Both the position numbers and the translations under genes were made by a program. Below the pieces are notes generated by a model, which ran no database searches, was not told where the DNA came from, and saw nothing but the letters and a program-made list of their open reading frames with translations. DNA of 64,000 bases, taken from the NCBI GenBank assembly GCA_027186245.1, contig CP114486.1:6787501-6851500 (forward strand). The letters run 5' to 3'. This DNA is from Coriaria nepalensis. Lineage: Eukaryota > Streptophyta > Magnoliopsida > Cucurbitales > Coriariaceae. This document shows, piece by piece, positions 36,992 through 49,071 of the stretch. The first letter of the stretch is position 1; each line of letters starts with the position of its first letter.

Positions 36992-38490
36992 GCCTGGGCA
37001 TGAGAAGAACATTGTATCAAGATGGCAGCGGTGTTATATAAATATATATGGAATGGTCAAATAAGAAACACGATCAAATTAAAAAAGCAAGCAACTTATG
37101 GATTCGACACACAAAAAAAAAAAAAAAATAATAATTAAAAAAAAAAAAAACCATTAACAAAAAGAGGGTAATAGATAAGTAAGTGAATATAATAACTTTA
37201 GAGAGGAAATAAGATATTTTCTTTTATTTTTGGTCGTGTAATAAACTGAGAAAAGACTAGGAAACACTGTAGGAGGAGGAATTAAGATATATTTAATTTA
37301 ATTTATAATTCTTTTTTTTTTTTTTTTTTTTTAAAGGGTCGATCATACTTAAAAGATACTTATTTCCTTATTAATTTACTGTCTACGACGACCACGTGAA
37401 AACTGCATGGACATGATAATTTGACCGGCCACCCGGTGAAATGAAGTTGACGTGAAGCTACTATGGTAAGTTCTAACTCTAGAGAGACAACTGCTCTTTA
37501 GCACTTTCTCCATTTGGTTATGTGATTAAATCGGTAATTATGCATCTGACAAGTATTCTCATATCTCATGTGCTCATGAACCTGCACATTTCACAGCTAC
37601 CCAAACCCATGTCAATAATTTTTCTAGCATGGCTAATTATTCATTGAAAGCAACTGCTTTAATCTCACCTTCACATTACGATAATGGGTAATTAACTAGT
37701 TAATGCTTGATGACTGGCAATTACAAAGAATATTATTTTCATGCATGCCCTTTGTCCTTTCCTATTACAAGGAGAAGTAACTTCTTGCACTCATCCTCAT
37801 CATCAGTTTCTTTATGTAGTAAGCGTTGTTTAATTTCTTGCTTTCCCGATTCGGAAAAATCCATAAAGCTAGCTTGGCAGTGCTGAATAAGCTGTTGGTT
37901 AGCAGTCGCTGTATACATTTACATGTGAAGATGCGTTGATCGTTGATCGTTGACTGTAATTACTTAGGATAATCATATAAGAAAACAAGTTACTCTTACG
38001 CGTGAGAGAGAGAGATCCAGAAAGAGTTGAGAGGAAGTAATAGGCGTTTTGGTAAATATTATGGAACGATGGGGTATTTACCAAAGTAAGCTGAACCATC
38101 ATATAAGTGATCAACTCATGCAACCCTATTCATTCCAAAACTTGGAATCCTGCATTTTGGCAAAGAAAGAAAGAAGACACAGAAAGACACTGGTAGTTTA
38201 CTCCAACACTAAACCCTTTTCCCTTCTCCATTAATATTCCATTCTCTCACCCAAAATAAAACCCCCTTCTTTTTATTTAATGTGCTCTCGCAGTCACTAT
38301 AGGCAATTTGCTAATATTAATTTGAAAAGGTTTCGATTTTTCCTCTTCTAATTGTAATCACACCTCTTTGTTTTTAAATCCTGCCGCATTTGTTTATAGT
38401 CTTCCTGGAATTGGAGCTCATAAAAGGGTCTTATTTATTTGTTTTGCCTCAATTTTCCATAACCAGAAGAGTATTAGCCACAAGAATTAA

Positions 38491-38534
38491 TATATATACG
38501 TATATACATATGTGTATATATATATATATATAAG
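38491..38534. repeat. TA-rich microsatellite before the MADS-box gene
   Basis: Runs of tatata and (ta)n end 20 bp before the ATG at 38555. It could lie in the leader; it is too close to the start codon to be the main TATA box. Confidence 0.6.
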
Positions 38535-38554
38535 GCTTATTTTAGGTTTGCACA

Positions 38555-39970
38555 ATGGGAAGGGGAAAGCTAGAGATCAAAAGGATAGAAAATCGAAGCT
38601 CAAGGCAAGTGACGTTTAGCAAACGGCGTTCTGGACTATTCAAGAAGACCCACGAACTTTCTGTTCTCTGTGATGCTCAGATCGGTCTCATTGTCTTCTC
38701 AAGCACCGGAAAGATGTCTCAGTACTGCAGCGAGACAACTTGGTAGGTGATCCGTTTACTCTACTGTTCTGTTAATTTCACTTCTCTAATCTCTCTCTTT
38801 TCCATCTTTTTTCTTGTGATCTCATAATTTATTTATGTGTTTGTTTTTACATTTGTATTATTATTATTATTATTATTATTATTTTGTATCATTAAATTCC
38901 TCGAAGAGGCGTCTTGGAATTTTGTAATGAGCTGGTGTTGTTTTACCATATTTTATAAATTTATAAATTTCTAACCGTAATTACATTGTGGTGCAGCATG
39001 GAGGAAATCATTAAAAGTTACCAGATTGCTACAGGGACTCGTATTAACCCACACCAGAATATTAATGATGCTTCAGTTCGTACAACGCTCTTGTCTCACT
39101 ATATTTTGTGCTAATAGACTGCAAATTAGACAAGACTCGTTAAATTTGAATTCTTAAGTATAAATATATATAGGAAGAAATGCATAAGGAAGTGAGGAGG
39201 ATTAAAACAGAAACCCATAATCTTCAATTGAGCTTGCAACGTTACAAAGGCGAAGATTTAAGCTCTTTCAAGCTGGAGGATCTGGATGTACATGAACACC
39301 AACTCGAGTTCTCTCTTAATCAAATTCGAGCCCGAAAGGTATATATATATATTAATGATTTGTATGGTTGTTTTTTTTTCATTTTTTTGGGTCAATAATT
39401 GGTTGATTGTATATGTATAATCCTGATTCTTAGCCCAATGATCTCCTTAATTCTGTACTATAGTTTGAGATATTGCAGCAACAAATAGACAATCTTCAGA
39501 GAAAGGTAAATATATATATCTCTAAAAGAGTCTCTTCCTCTCTTTACTCAATTTTGTTTTTTTTTTTTAATTTATTCTGAACATAATATATGGACTCCTT
39601 TAGGGCAAAATACTTGAGGAAGGAAATGAACAAATTTACAGTCTGGTGAGTACAGTGCATGTAATTTACGACATATATATATATAGTTATTACATTGCAT
39701 TAGTACTATAGTTAATTGATTAACAACAATGTGTATATGGAGATGCATCAGATTAAGGAGAATGAAAGTGCAGTGCCGGAATACGTGGAAACTGGTCATC
39801 ATCATGTCCTTGAACAATTCCCATTCAATGGAGAAGGTCAGCCCGGTTGTGTTAATCTTCAGCTTGCAACACTGGATTTTTTCCAGTCTTACCCTAATTA
39901 TCGCCTCCACCCTTCTCCTCCTCTTACCTTCCATGAATTTAATCTCCAAAGCTCCAATCATGGTAATTGA
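38555..39970 (+). CDS. MIKC-type MADS-box transcription factor, B-sister clade (TT16/FBP24-like)
   Basis: A DNA-binding homeotic factor of the B-sister type, in which known members act in ovule and seed coat. Exons are 38555-38742, 38997-39075, 39174-39338, 39464-39505, 39604-39645 and 39752-39970; all GT-AG and in phase, giving 244 residues. The MADS domain (1-60) has the B-sister-like variant [20 protein letters not shown] followed by [11 protein letters not shown]. The I region contains [12 protein letters not shown]. The K domain runs about 90-170 ([34 protein letters not shown]). The C region ends with a PI-like YRLHP motif. The two 42-nt exons and the 79-nt exon 2 are typical; exon 3 (165 nt) appears to fuse the usual 62- and 100-nt exons. 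The last acceptor is uncertain by three codons, and an alternative donor at 39963 joined to 40042 would alter the last residues. Clade call inferred from motifs. Confidence 0.85.
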
Positions 39971-40549
39971 ATAACATAATTATATATGATGCCATTATAC
40001 ATATATTAGTTTAAATGATTCTAATTTCTGTGGTTTTGCAGAACAATGATACATAAATGTAAGGATGATCATGACTCATGCAGGTTCCCTTCCGGCATAT
40101 GAGGAAACTTCAATATATATGTTAATTATTAGTTTAAGAACAAATGAACATGAATATTGGGATTTATTTTATTTTAATTATGAGACAAAAAACAAGGACT
40201 TTTAGTTGCTTCTTTAATGACTTTTTAACTGGACTGAAAGGTATTAATATATACTCACTTCATATTAGTTCCAAGTTCTAACACTATCAATTGATAATTT
40301 GATATAGTAAACAACTTCATCGATCTTAAGACATTTCATCATCATATATATATAAATATATACTTGTGCCATGACATATTCTTGGCTCTTAAGTTTTGAG
40401 TTCAAATACAATACTTCTCCATTTCGTAGTTTCATTTCTCTATGTTATACCTTTTTTGTTCCAAATTTAAAATTCAGAAATTTTTTTGATGATTCAAACT
40501 CTCGAACTCTATTTTATGTATGTTATAGTTCAAAACATTATGCAACCAT
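39971..40549. other. 3' flank of the MADS-box gene
   Basis: AT-rich; no further gene is seen. Confidence 0.35.
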
Positions 40550-40990
40550 AAATTGTAATTGCTAAGAGTAGAGAGAGAGGGACATTGAAATAGAATCTAA
40601 TACCTGCCTTAATGATTCCTATCGTATTACAATCATTAAAAACTAGATACAACTAGCCTTCTAACCTGGGCTAACTACAGTTAACTGAAGTGACAGACTA
40701 ACTGAGCTAATAATGATCAACTAACAGATTGAGTTAATACAACGAACTCTAATGCTTAATACTCTCCTTCAAGTTGGTGTGTAGAAGATAATGAAAGTGT
40801 ATGCTTGTCAACTTAGAAGTTTCTCAGATAAATATATCTAGATTTTGCTCTAAGGTCTGAATGATATTCTTCAAATCAGTCTTCGTTAGCTTCGTTACTA
40901 TCCTCAAGTATCTCCAATTGGAATATTCTATATATTGAAGAGCTTTTGTTGATGAGACTCTCAACTTCCTTCCTTATCTTCCTCCCTCTT
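40550..40990 (-). mobile_element. 3' end of an antisense copia element with LTR
   Basis: Minus-strand CACCAACTTGAAGGAGAGTA (near 40780-40761) resembles the polypurine tract and LTR start common in plant copia elements. About 200 bp of LTR-like DNA follows down to about 40555. Only the very end of the internal region is seen on the other side. Confidence 0.5.
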
Positions 40991-41080
40991 CATTTCATCT
41001 TCATCATTTTTACAATCTTCCTCGTCAATTGGTGTCTCATTATCAACCATATGGACCTTCATGGCTAGACTGATGCCAAA

Positions 41081-41640
41081 TTATTTGAGCGACGTCAGAT
41101 AACACCTTCTTAAGCTTTCATGGTTTCCTTTTACAATTCTTGCTCCTTCCTCGATGGGGAACCTTATCACTAGGTGCTTCATCAAAATGATAGGCCTTAG
41201 GGAGTTGATAGAGGGAAGCCCTAGGATGATATTATATCCTAACATGAAGTCGATGATCATGAAGTTTACTATGACTGTAGACCTTTGGGATCTCTCACCT
41301 AAAGTCATCGATAAACTTATCATTACCTCTAGATATAGAGATTTCCCTGAGAAACTCGTCAGCAGAGTATTAATAGATTTCAGGTTTGCATTGTTAATAA
41401 TGCCTATCTTTCTGAAGATTGATAAGGACTACACATTCACCGCACTTCCCGAGTCAACCAGAACTCCATGTATTAGAGGAGTTGAGACATTTGCCAAAAT
41501 GACAAAGGCATTATTGTGGGCGTATATAACTGCCTCCTCGTCTAAATGATTAAAATTGATGCCTACCGATGCCTTACCGTTAGAGGTCGCTGAAACGAAG
41601 AACACTTCAGGCTTTTCCTTACAAGAGAGATGTAAAGGTA
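41081..41640 (-). mobile_element. Antisense Ty3/gypsy protease region (Athila/Tat-like)
   Basis: On the minus strand, 41323-41081 reads VNFMIIDFMLGYNIILGLPS, then LVIRFPIEEGARIVKGNH and CYLTSLK. This matches the end of the aspartic protease domain in gypsy polyproteins (usual form YNxIxGRPTLN...MKFPT...GDQ...CYxTSL). Just upstream, near 41465-41450, is VLVDSGSA, the protease catalytic motif. Several stops interrupt it. Confidence 0.7.
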
Positions 41641-41938
41641 TTCCTGAAGAAAGACATCATTCTTTTCTTCTCCTCCTCCTCTTTCCTTTTTCTATCCTCT
41701 TTTTGAACCGCTTTTTTCCGTCGGTTCCTCTCCTTTTCTTTTTCCTTCCATTCTTCTACTATTGTCCCCCTTTTCCTCTTAAATCCTCAATTGAGTTATG
41801 AAGATCTCCTTAGCTACTCATATCCTCTTTATCTCTAATAGGGCCTCTGCATACGAACCAAAACGCTTCTTTTCGGATTGATTGAAAAGTTCTTGTCCGT
41901 CGTGCCTCCCAAAAAGGAATGCAGAACCCCTATATTCT

Positions 41939-41955
41939 CACAGTCGGTGCCAAAC
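41939..41955 (-). other. Primer-binding site of the gypsy element
   Basis: Minus-strand GTTTGGCACCGACTGTG directly follows the LTR end CAACA. It resembles the TTGGCGCCGTCTGTGG signature seen at this place in Tat/Ogre-type gypsy elements. Confidence 0.5.
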
Positions 41956-42937
41956 TGTTGATGAATATTTCCGTCCACAAAAAAGGGCTCTACTGTCTAC
42001 AGTATATCCTAAGATCTCTTTTTGCACTCAACAATAAACTACGGTCGGCGTGGTGGTTGGTTAACCTCGTTTCGATGCTCTAGTCAATTTTCTAGAGGGA
42101 TAAGTGGAGAGTATTTGCTATTCTCCTAAGAAATTTTCATTATTCATTACCATTGAGTCTTGTGGCTTTTATACCTAGTTTATGTTGGAGGCACCCGATA
42201 GCTTTACACGTGTCGTGCTCCCATTGCTTACCGCTCTGACCAACCTCTGCTCCATGATAGTGTTAACACCTCACAATTTGGCATGGTAGGAATATGCTCC
42301 CCACTCACACGCCTCCCTGGATATCACAATGCTGCCTCAATCTAACAACTTCCATATCACTTTAACGCACAACAACGCCACCTCCATTTAACATGCAGGG
42401 ATATGGTCTCCAGTTGAGTGTCGGTTACTTTCCACCTATCCACTCGCTTAGTGTCCCCTTACCAACAACTGAGCCGAGCGAGAAAATACCTAACTCAGCC
42501 TCAACACCTTTTTGAGAGTTCTCATCTCATTTAGCTATTATTAGGTAGGATGATGCTACCTCAGCCTTACCGTATCTCAGCCTCAATTATCATCTCCCAT
42601 CGGTACTCTATTGCCATAATCTTTGCTGACCATACCCAGCCTCAGTGTCGGAGATTGCCCAGCTAAAGCTATCGCTAAATTGGGCATAACATAATTGATA
42701 CATACTTATGTACTTACAAGACTAACTTGAGTCAATAAATAACCTTACCTAGCAAGCCAGCCTCCTTCAACCAAGCGTCCTCTTTAATCTTGACCAGAAG
42801 TGGAGTTGAGAAGAGAGTGAGAGCAGTAAATGAAAGGGTATGCTTCGGTTAATGAGGTGAAGGGGTGAATTTGAGTGGATTACCATGTATTTCCTTCAAG
42901 TTTTTCATGATCCATGATAAGCCTTATAAGGACAACA
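41956..42937 (-). repeat. 5' LTR of the antisense gypsy element
   Basis: Minus strand: starts TGTTGTCC (42937) and ends ATCAACA (41956), with TGTTG...CAACA ends, about 982 bp. It is placed by the adjacent primer-binding site; no second LTR was found in the window. Confidence 0.5.
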
Positions 42938-44374
42938 CATCTCACTACCTGGTAATCACCATTAAAATCTGATTTATTTATTTACTAATTTACTTCATAA
43001 TTTATTAATGTGTTATTTAGTTTAGAAAATTATTGTTTTATCCCTAATTGTTGATTACCGATCTATCTATGTTATCTAATATTACTTCATGCGCTTCTAA
43101 TCTTGACTTGACTATTTGATGAGTTTTTCGATATTAATTAATCAAATGACTATCATTTGAAAAATTCGTTCATCCACCATTATGTGTAATTAAGAAATTT
43201 TGGAGGTTTAAAATATATAAAAATATATTATAAAGTACATTTTATATATCATATTATGAATTATGAAAACTATGTTATATTATGAAAATTCATACTTTAT
43301 TTTTACCAACTCACGATGTAATTCTTAAATTCTTAAAATTCTTGACTATTTCATACTTTATTTCTACTTCATACTTTAAAATTCTTGACTATCTCATACT
43401 TTAAAATTCTTGACTATTTCTATTTCATACTTTAAAATTCTTGACTATTTCATATTTTAAAATTCTTGACTATTTCTATTTCATACTTCAAAATTCTTGA
43501 CTATTTCATACTTTATTTCTAAAAAATTCTTAAAATTCTCTAAAAATTCAAAAATTTGGAAAAAATAAATTAAAATATTTTTTGGAGCAGTGATGGGGGA
43601 ATAATTGTGGCAAATGAGATAGTTCGTTTGGTGAAAATAAAAGTTATTAAACTTTATTATGGGTAAGTTTTTTTTTTAAAAAAAATTAAATATTAATAGG
43701 TGAAAAAGTAAATAAAATTTAAGTTAAAAATTTATTTATATTTCAAATTGGATTATAAAGAAATCGTTAGCCCAAAAACTTAAGATGGCAAAATATGAAT
43801 TTGCATAATATAAAATAATATTTGATTAATTTTTCATAATACTAAATAATAAAATATCATTTACCTTCATAAAATTTAAAAAAAAAAACGTAAATCTAAT
43901 TTTATAAAATTGACTAACAGGTCCTCAGATTTTAAGATTTCATATATATCACCTTAAGCTCTTGACACAGACTCAGCATAATTTTTATAATTATAAACTT
44001 TTGATATATAGATATTAATATATAATACATATAATACGAGAATTTGAACATGGCTTGTTAGTGGGGAAAAAAAGAAAAAATTTTACTTACGAGAGGAGAA
44101 GTGGAAGCCCAATTCCTTCCTGCCATCTCCAACGCGTCTTCGCTGTAACCGATCTCCCTATTTCTTCTCCCGATCTGCAATGATTGCTTCCATACACCCA
44201 GTTGTATATTTATAACATGCACCCTCCCCCTGGGCCCACCGTTTCCTCTCATCCCTACTTACTCTAACCCATCACTCCTCTTCATCCTCTCTAGCCTCTA
44301 GAAGCCTAGAACTGATCACAGATCGAAGTTTCAATTTTAGAAGGAAAAAAAGAAACACACAAGAAAAAAAAAAA
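42938..44374. other. Intergenic spacer with minisatellite, promoter side of the BAP31-like gene
   Basis: It contains the minisatellite at 43330-43520. A TATATTTATA motif near 44204-44214, 160-170 bp before the ATG, is a possible TATA box. Confidence 0.4.
43330..43520 (+). repeat. Minisatellite with unit about 27-34 bp
   Basis: Seven or so copies of aaaattcttgactatttcat, separated by variable acttt and tttctatt spacers. Confidence 0.8.
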
Positions 44375-45411
44375 ATGATCCCGTTTCTCTTCACTGTAAT
44401 AATCTTTGAGATGGGTTTGATAATGGTGCTACTGTTCAAGACCCCATTGAGGAAATTGATGCTAATGGGTTTGGACCAGGTAAAGCGCGGTCATGGACCA
44501 CTAATGGTGAAGACCGTGGCGGGAACTGTTCTGATCGTCCTGATTTCAAGCCTCTACAGCATGAAGAAGATCCATAGCCGTACGATCGGCGATGTTATCA
44601 ACCCCACCGATCAGGTCCTCATGGCCAAACACCTCCTCGAAGCCACTCTTATGGGTAATTCATAACTTCCTCTTCTCTCTCTCTCTTTTTTTTTTCTTAA
44701 TATCCTAGAACTGGTCGAGTGACATGTGCTTGACTTGATTTCAATTAGGGAGATTAATGAATTATGTATCAATTTGGATTAATTTTGTAATGTATTATGC
44801 CTAATTATATACTAACTATATGCCAGCTTTATCGTTAGTGAGTAGGCTATATGGTTCTCTGTTTTTTCAATTCATATAATATTTTGGAAGTGAAGAATTA
44901 GGAAGATTGTGATCATATTGTTGAATTTAAGGTAGGTATGTGCATTAAACAATACGAACTCAGAATTGTGGTTTGTTTGGTCAATGTTTCTATATTATCA
45001 AATTGAAACTTGGTGATTTTAATTTCAGGAGCGTCCCAATTCCTCGTAATTATGATAGATAGACTTCACCATTACATAAAAGAACTCAGAATTCGGAGGA
45101 AGAGCATGGAAGCTGTTAAAAAACAGAGCCGGGTTTTTTACGATAAAAATGCGGGTCAGGTAGAGGAAATCAGAGCCTTGGAGGAAGAGAGTTCTACATT
45201 GAGGGCTAAGTTGAAGAAATTGGAATCTGAACTTGAGACCAAAGTTGAAGATGTCAAAGCAGCAGAGACCAATTCGGTCGCACTGAGAAAGCAAGCGGAA
45301 GGCTTCCTTCTGGAGTATGATCGTTTACTCAAGGAGAATCAAGATCTCAGGACCAAGTTACAGTCATTGGATCGGACTTTGTCTCATTTAGGTGGCAAGA
45401 AGAATTCTTAA
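44375..45411 (+). CDS. BAP31-like endoplasmic reticulum membrane protein
   Basis: A B-cell receptor-associated protein 31 homologue; in other organisms this family handles export and quality control of membrane proteins at the ER. Exons are 44375-44654 and 45029-45411 (GT-AG, split Gly codon), giving 220 residues. The N-terminal half has three hydrophobic segments (about 2-22, 44-62, 95-110), the first starting MIPFLFTVIIFEMGL, with the characteristic TPLRKL loop after it. Residues about 125-215 form a charged heptad-like coiled coil (LEEESSTLRAKLKKLESELE). The protein ends GGKKNS, where KKNS is a dilysine (KKxx) ER retrieval signal. Remembered Arabidopsis counterpart: At1g11905. It converges with the MAPKKK gene 525 bp downstream. 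Confidence 0.93.
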
Positions 45412-45936
45412 GTAGTAACTTAACAACACCTTTTCTTTTGCAATATTTGATATTGCTTAAATTTATTATGTGTTTTTTATTATTTATATTTTGGTTTTAA
45501 CATGGTGGGGATGTTGAGTTTTTGTTACTTATCTTCTTGCCTCTTACTGTAAGGAAAGTAGAGACTCTGTAAGAGAGAGAGAGTTGATTTGTGTGTCTAG
45601 TCCAGATAGAGTGTACGAACTGAAGTAGAATCAGAATGAATCAAATTTTTTTACCCCCTTACAGATTGGGTTATACATTTTGAGCTTAATGATAATTTCA
45701 TATTACTGCTGGTTTTGATTCTTAATATGTGTTGGATCCTTGTGAAATCTAATTAAGTGCAAAACATAATCCTACGATTGGTCATTGCTTAGAACCAGTC
45801 GAGTTATTTTTGCTTTAGCTTTCTGAAACTGGAGTTTGAGAAACTGAAGTTTGATTGAAGTTTTTGAATTATTTTGTATCAAACCTCCTTCTATTTCTAT
45901 TTATTACCCATCGGTAGCCTCTTCATCAATGCCCAT
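45412..45936. other. Shared 3' region between two convergent genes
   Basis: 3' untranslated DNA of the BAP31-like gene and of the minus-strand MAPKKK. No other feature is seen. Confidence 0.5.
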
Positions 45937-47223
45937 CTAAAATATCAAAAACATGTCGGCAAAAAAATACATATATATAAAAGATACGTGGACGCAAAAG
46001 GAGATTCTTATTATTTCTGTCATCAACTGTAATAAAGCTTTGCCGCTCAACAAATTTTCTTGTACATTAGAAAACGATACGGACCAAACATTCCTAACTC
46101 TACTGCTCCACATAATTCTGCGTTTGCTTTTGAATTCACAAACACGATCCGCATCGGACAACATTGTGTCCCTAAAACAACTACTTGTAATAATTAAAGT
46201 AGTTTCTAATTTGCTGCTGTTGCATCTAACTGTAACCCAATTTTCATTTCGGTCCCAATTGGGCAAAGACAAGGTCTCTTTGTCTTCTCTCACAAGTCCT
46301 TGTAATCTTCTTGCCGGTGCACTATCAGAAATAAGCATACCGTCCGGATTCTGATCGGAAACTGTTTCGGTCTCCTCCACGGACTCCCAAAAGCCAGGTT
46401 GATCCAAAACACTTGTCGGACTATCCAAATCACAACAAATTTTCACAAAAGGATGATCAAGAAGCTCACAAACTGACCATCTGTCATTCTGATCTCTCTT
46501 CAAACACTTTTCCAAAAAATCCTTACCTTGCTTAGACATAGAGCTTGGGATCTCAGGCACATCATTGGAAAACCCAATTTGGTAAAGAACCGATACCGGG
46601 TCTGACACGTGATCAGTACTGCTCCACGGGGCTCTCCCAGTCAGCATCTCGATCACCGTACATCCCAGAGCCCACACGTCGGCTGGGTACCCCTGTTGCT
46701 CCCCACGAGCCACTTCTGGCGCCATGAAAGCCGGTGTCCCGGAAATTACGGGCCCGCTTAGCTTATGATCCTTAACCATCTTTGCGCAACCAAGATCAGC
46801 TATCTTTACCCTGTCCCTACAGACCAAAATATTCCGACCCTTAATGTCACAGTGTACTATACCTTCGCGGTGGAGGTAATCAAGACCGAGCAATATTTGT
46901 CGTGTGTAGGATTGGACTGTGGCCTCGTCTAAGCGACCGCCATGATTGCCAATAACCTCTGTGATTGTGCCACCTGGGATGTATTCCATGAACAAGTTGT
47001 ATAAGAATTTTCCATTCTCATACGTTGTGTCGCTTCCCTTGTATGCTACAATTTGATGACAATTTAATGAAGCTAGAATTTTTGTCTCCCTCTTGAGCAA
47101 TTCTGATTCTGAAAGCTCGACTGACTTGACTGCAAGAGGTTGACCGGACAGGTGATCAGCCAATGCGATCCAAACCGTGGCTGATGAGCCACGGCCAAGG
47201 GTCCGACCCCTGGTCCAGTTCAT
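45937..47223 (-). CDS. MAPKKK (MEKK-type, close to Arabidopsis MAPKKK17/18), intronless
   Basis: Serine/threonine kinase at the top of a MAP kinase cascade; the Arabidopsis MAPKKK17/18 group acts in abscisic acid and stress signalling. 428 residues in one exon, as usual for this subgroup. The kinase domain is about 3-261: glycine loop GRGSSATVW (11-19), Lys33 in LAVKSVE, catalytic Asp126 in HCDIKGRN, metal-binding Asp143 in ADLG (DFG is DLG here), activation segment GTPAFMAPE (162-170), and ADVWALGC. HCD instead of HRD makes it a non-RD kinase. The tail (262-428) is acidic and then basic, and it ends in a hydrophobic stretch (SFIYMYFFADMFLIF) not expected in the family, perhaps because an original stop was lost. 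A TATA box lies 94 bp before the ATG. Confidence 0.92.
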   Translation of the reverse strand: MNWTRGRTLGRGSSATVWIALADHLSGQPLAVKSVELSESELLKRETKILASLNCHQIVAYKGSDTTYENGKFLYNLFMEYIPGGTITEVIGNHGGRLDEATVQSYTRQILLGLDYLHREGIVHCDIKGRNILVCRDRVKIADLGCAKMVKDHKLSGPVISGTPAFMAPEVARGEQQGYPADVWALGCTVIEMLTGRAPWSSTDHVSDPVSVLYQIGFSNDVPEIPSSMSKQGKDFLEKCLKRDQNDRWSVCELLDHPFVKICCDLDSPTSVLDQPGFWESVEETETVSDQNPDGMLISDSAPARRLQGLVREDKETLSLPNWDRNENWVTVRCNSSKLETTLIITSSCFRDTMLSDADRVCEFKSKRRIMWSSRVRNVWSVSFSNVQENLLSGKALLQLMTEIIRISFCVHVSFIYMYFFADMFLIF

Positions 47224-47316
47224 CTTACAGAGGTGAGAAGGGCGTGAAAGAAAGAAGAGGAAAGAATTGAAAGAAGGTTTGGTTGATTTGGCACGTTATG
47301 TTTGGTGGGTGTGCAA

Positions 47317-47325
47317 TATATATAT
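47317..47325 (-). promoter_or_regulatory. TATA box of the MAPKKK gene
   Basis: Minus-strand ATATATATA, 94 bp before the start codon. An ACGTG core (ABRE-like) in acacgtggc occurs at about 47401-47409, which would fit abscisic acid control; inference only. Confidence 0.5.
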
Positions 47326-49071
47326 GGTTTACTTTTTGGTTTTAACGGGGACGGCTGCTGTCTCTATTTTATTTTATAATTTCATTTTCATGCGAGGGAT
47401 ACACGTGGCAAAAGGAGGCGGGGGAGAGAGTTTTCACTTTGTTGCCGGCGAGATTTAAGAATGAGCTTGCATAACTGGAAATTAAAAGCGGTGTGTCCAC
47501 ATGCTGTCATGTGGTCACGTGATTGTATTAGTTATAGCCTATATAGGTCGTTGAATGCGAGAAAGAGGCATGTTGATAAGCTTTCTCTTGAATGTGGGCA
47601 TTAGGATAATTCCATGTATTTGGTCTGTGTCTTAAAATTATTGTTTAATTATTGACCTTAACAAGAGTCTGCTCTGTATATAATTAACTAATGAGACTAA
47701 TATAATGAAGGGCCGAATATAAACAGTAATTTAATGTGTTGTTCCACTCTCTCCCACTCTTCCAATAGTTATTAATTTATACCTATTTTTGTGTAGGTTG
47801 TAAGAACGAAGCCATGTCATGTGGTAAGTTTTTATTATAATAATTATAAATATTTTATTTAATGAATAATGTGATTTATGAAATTAATATTTTTAATTAT
47901 AATATAATTTAATTTAATATATAATCGTAAATTATATTTATAAAAAAATACCTCAATCTTAAATATTAATACACATAATTTTATGAAACTTTGATTGTTC
48001 AAATTTAAAATTATCTTTTTTTTTTTTTTTTTTTTTTTTTGCCCCACAATAAAAACAACGCATTAATCGATCAATAAAACCATATCAGTACAGATAGTTA
48101 AACTTTTATAACTGATTACTTGTCGAAGATTTTGTCATAATATTAGTTTTGTTGATGATGATAATTTGATGAGTGAGGGATTATTTATTAACTTTGAATA
48201 AAAATATAGATGGCAAGACTCATGAGGCTGTCGGTACAGATGGCATTGAAGTAAAATTAAGGTACAGGATGCCATTTTGAAGGCAAGGTGGGGATAATGA
48301 CTTTGATTGGAGGTGAAGTTTTGTGGAAGGATCGCAAGTAAAGAAGAGAGCAAAAAAGTGGAGGCCGGCCCCGTAGGTGTCTAGTATTATAAACGCCAAA
48401 AAGGCAAGAATCTTTGCTCTCCCATCCATACATATGATATTATATATATATATGTAATGAATAAGTTCACAAGGAAAAAGCTGAAAGGTGCATGCTTGCC
48501 CATCTATCCAACTCACATTCTTACACCAACCCTTCTCATGCCTCATGGAATAATATCCTTATAGTTAAGGAATATTGCTGTTTGAACAAAAGATATATGT
48601 ATTTGGCCAAAAAAAAAAGAAAGTGGAACAAAGTATAATTTTAAATTCCCAAATAATAGTTTTGAAAAATATATTTACATCCGAATCTAATAGTAAAGGA
48701 TCGTGCATACTTATATATGTATATATATAATTTTTATTTTTTATTTTATGTAATTTATGTTTGAAAATCATTGAAGTGCTAGGTTTATACCTCATTTTGA
48801 GTGGAACCCATTTCATAAAAGTGATATGTTAAAGTGGGTTTGGGTTTTCTTCCATTAGAGTTTCGAAATGATATATGATATATAAATGAATAAGAAACTG
48901 ATTCTCAAAATACATCCATTGAAATAATTTGAAATAAAAAAATAAAAGGAGAAAATTGTATTATATATTGTGAAGTGGATTAGGTGGATTGAGTATTTAT
49001 ATATAATTATATTTTTGTTAATAGGTAATGATATATAATCTAGAATATTCTCTTTTGTCACCTGGTAGGGG
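47326..49071. other. Intergenic spacer
   Basis: Promoter side of the MAPKKK, then AT-rich DNA with a 25-base T run (48016-48040). No gene is supported. Confidence 0.4.

Larger units (their letters stand above)
34342..38554. other. AT-rich intergenic spacer upstream of the MADS-box gene
   Basis: I looked for upstream cyclase exons in 34342-35600 and found none. The region holds a 153-bp tandem duplication (36686-36991), poly-A and poly-T tracts (36973-37150, 37313-37333), and a TA-rich microsatellite just before the MADS-box start (38491-38534). Confidence 0.4.

Noticed and set aside
44058..44252. 64-codon minus-strand frame
   Set aside because: Antisense to the promoter of the BAP31-like gene with no family features.
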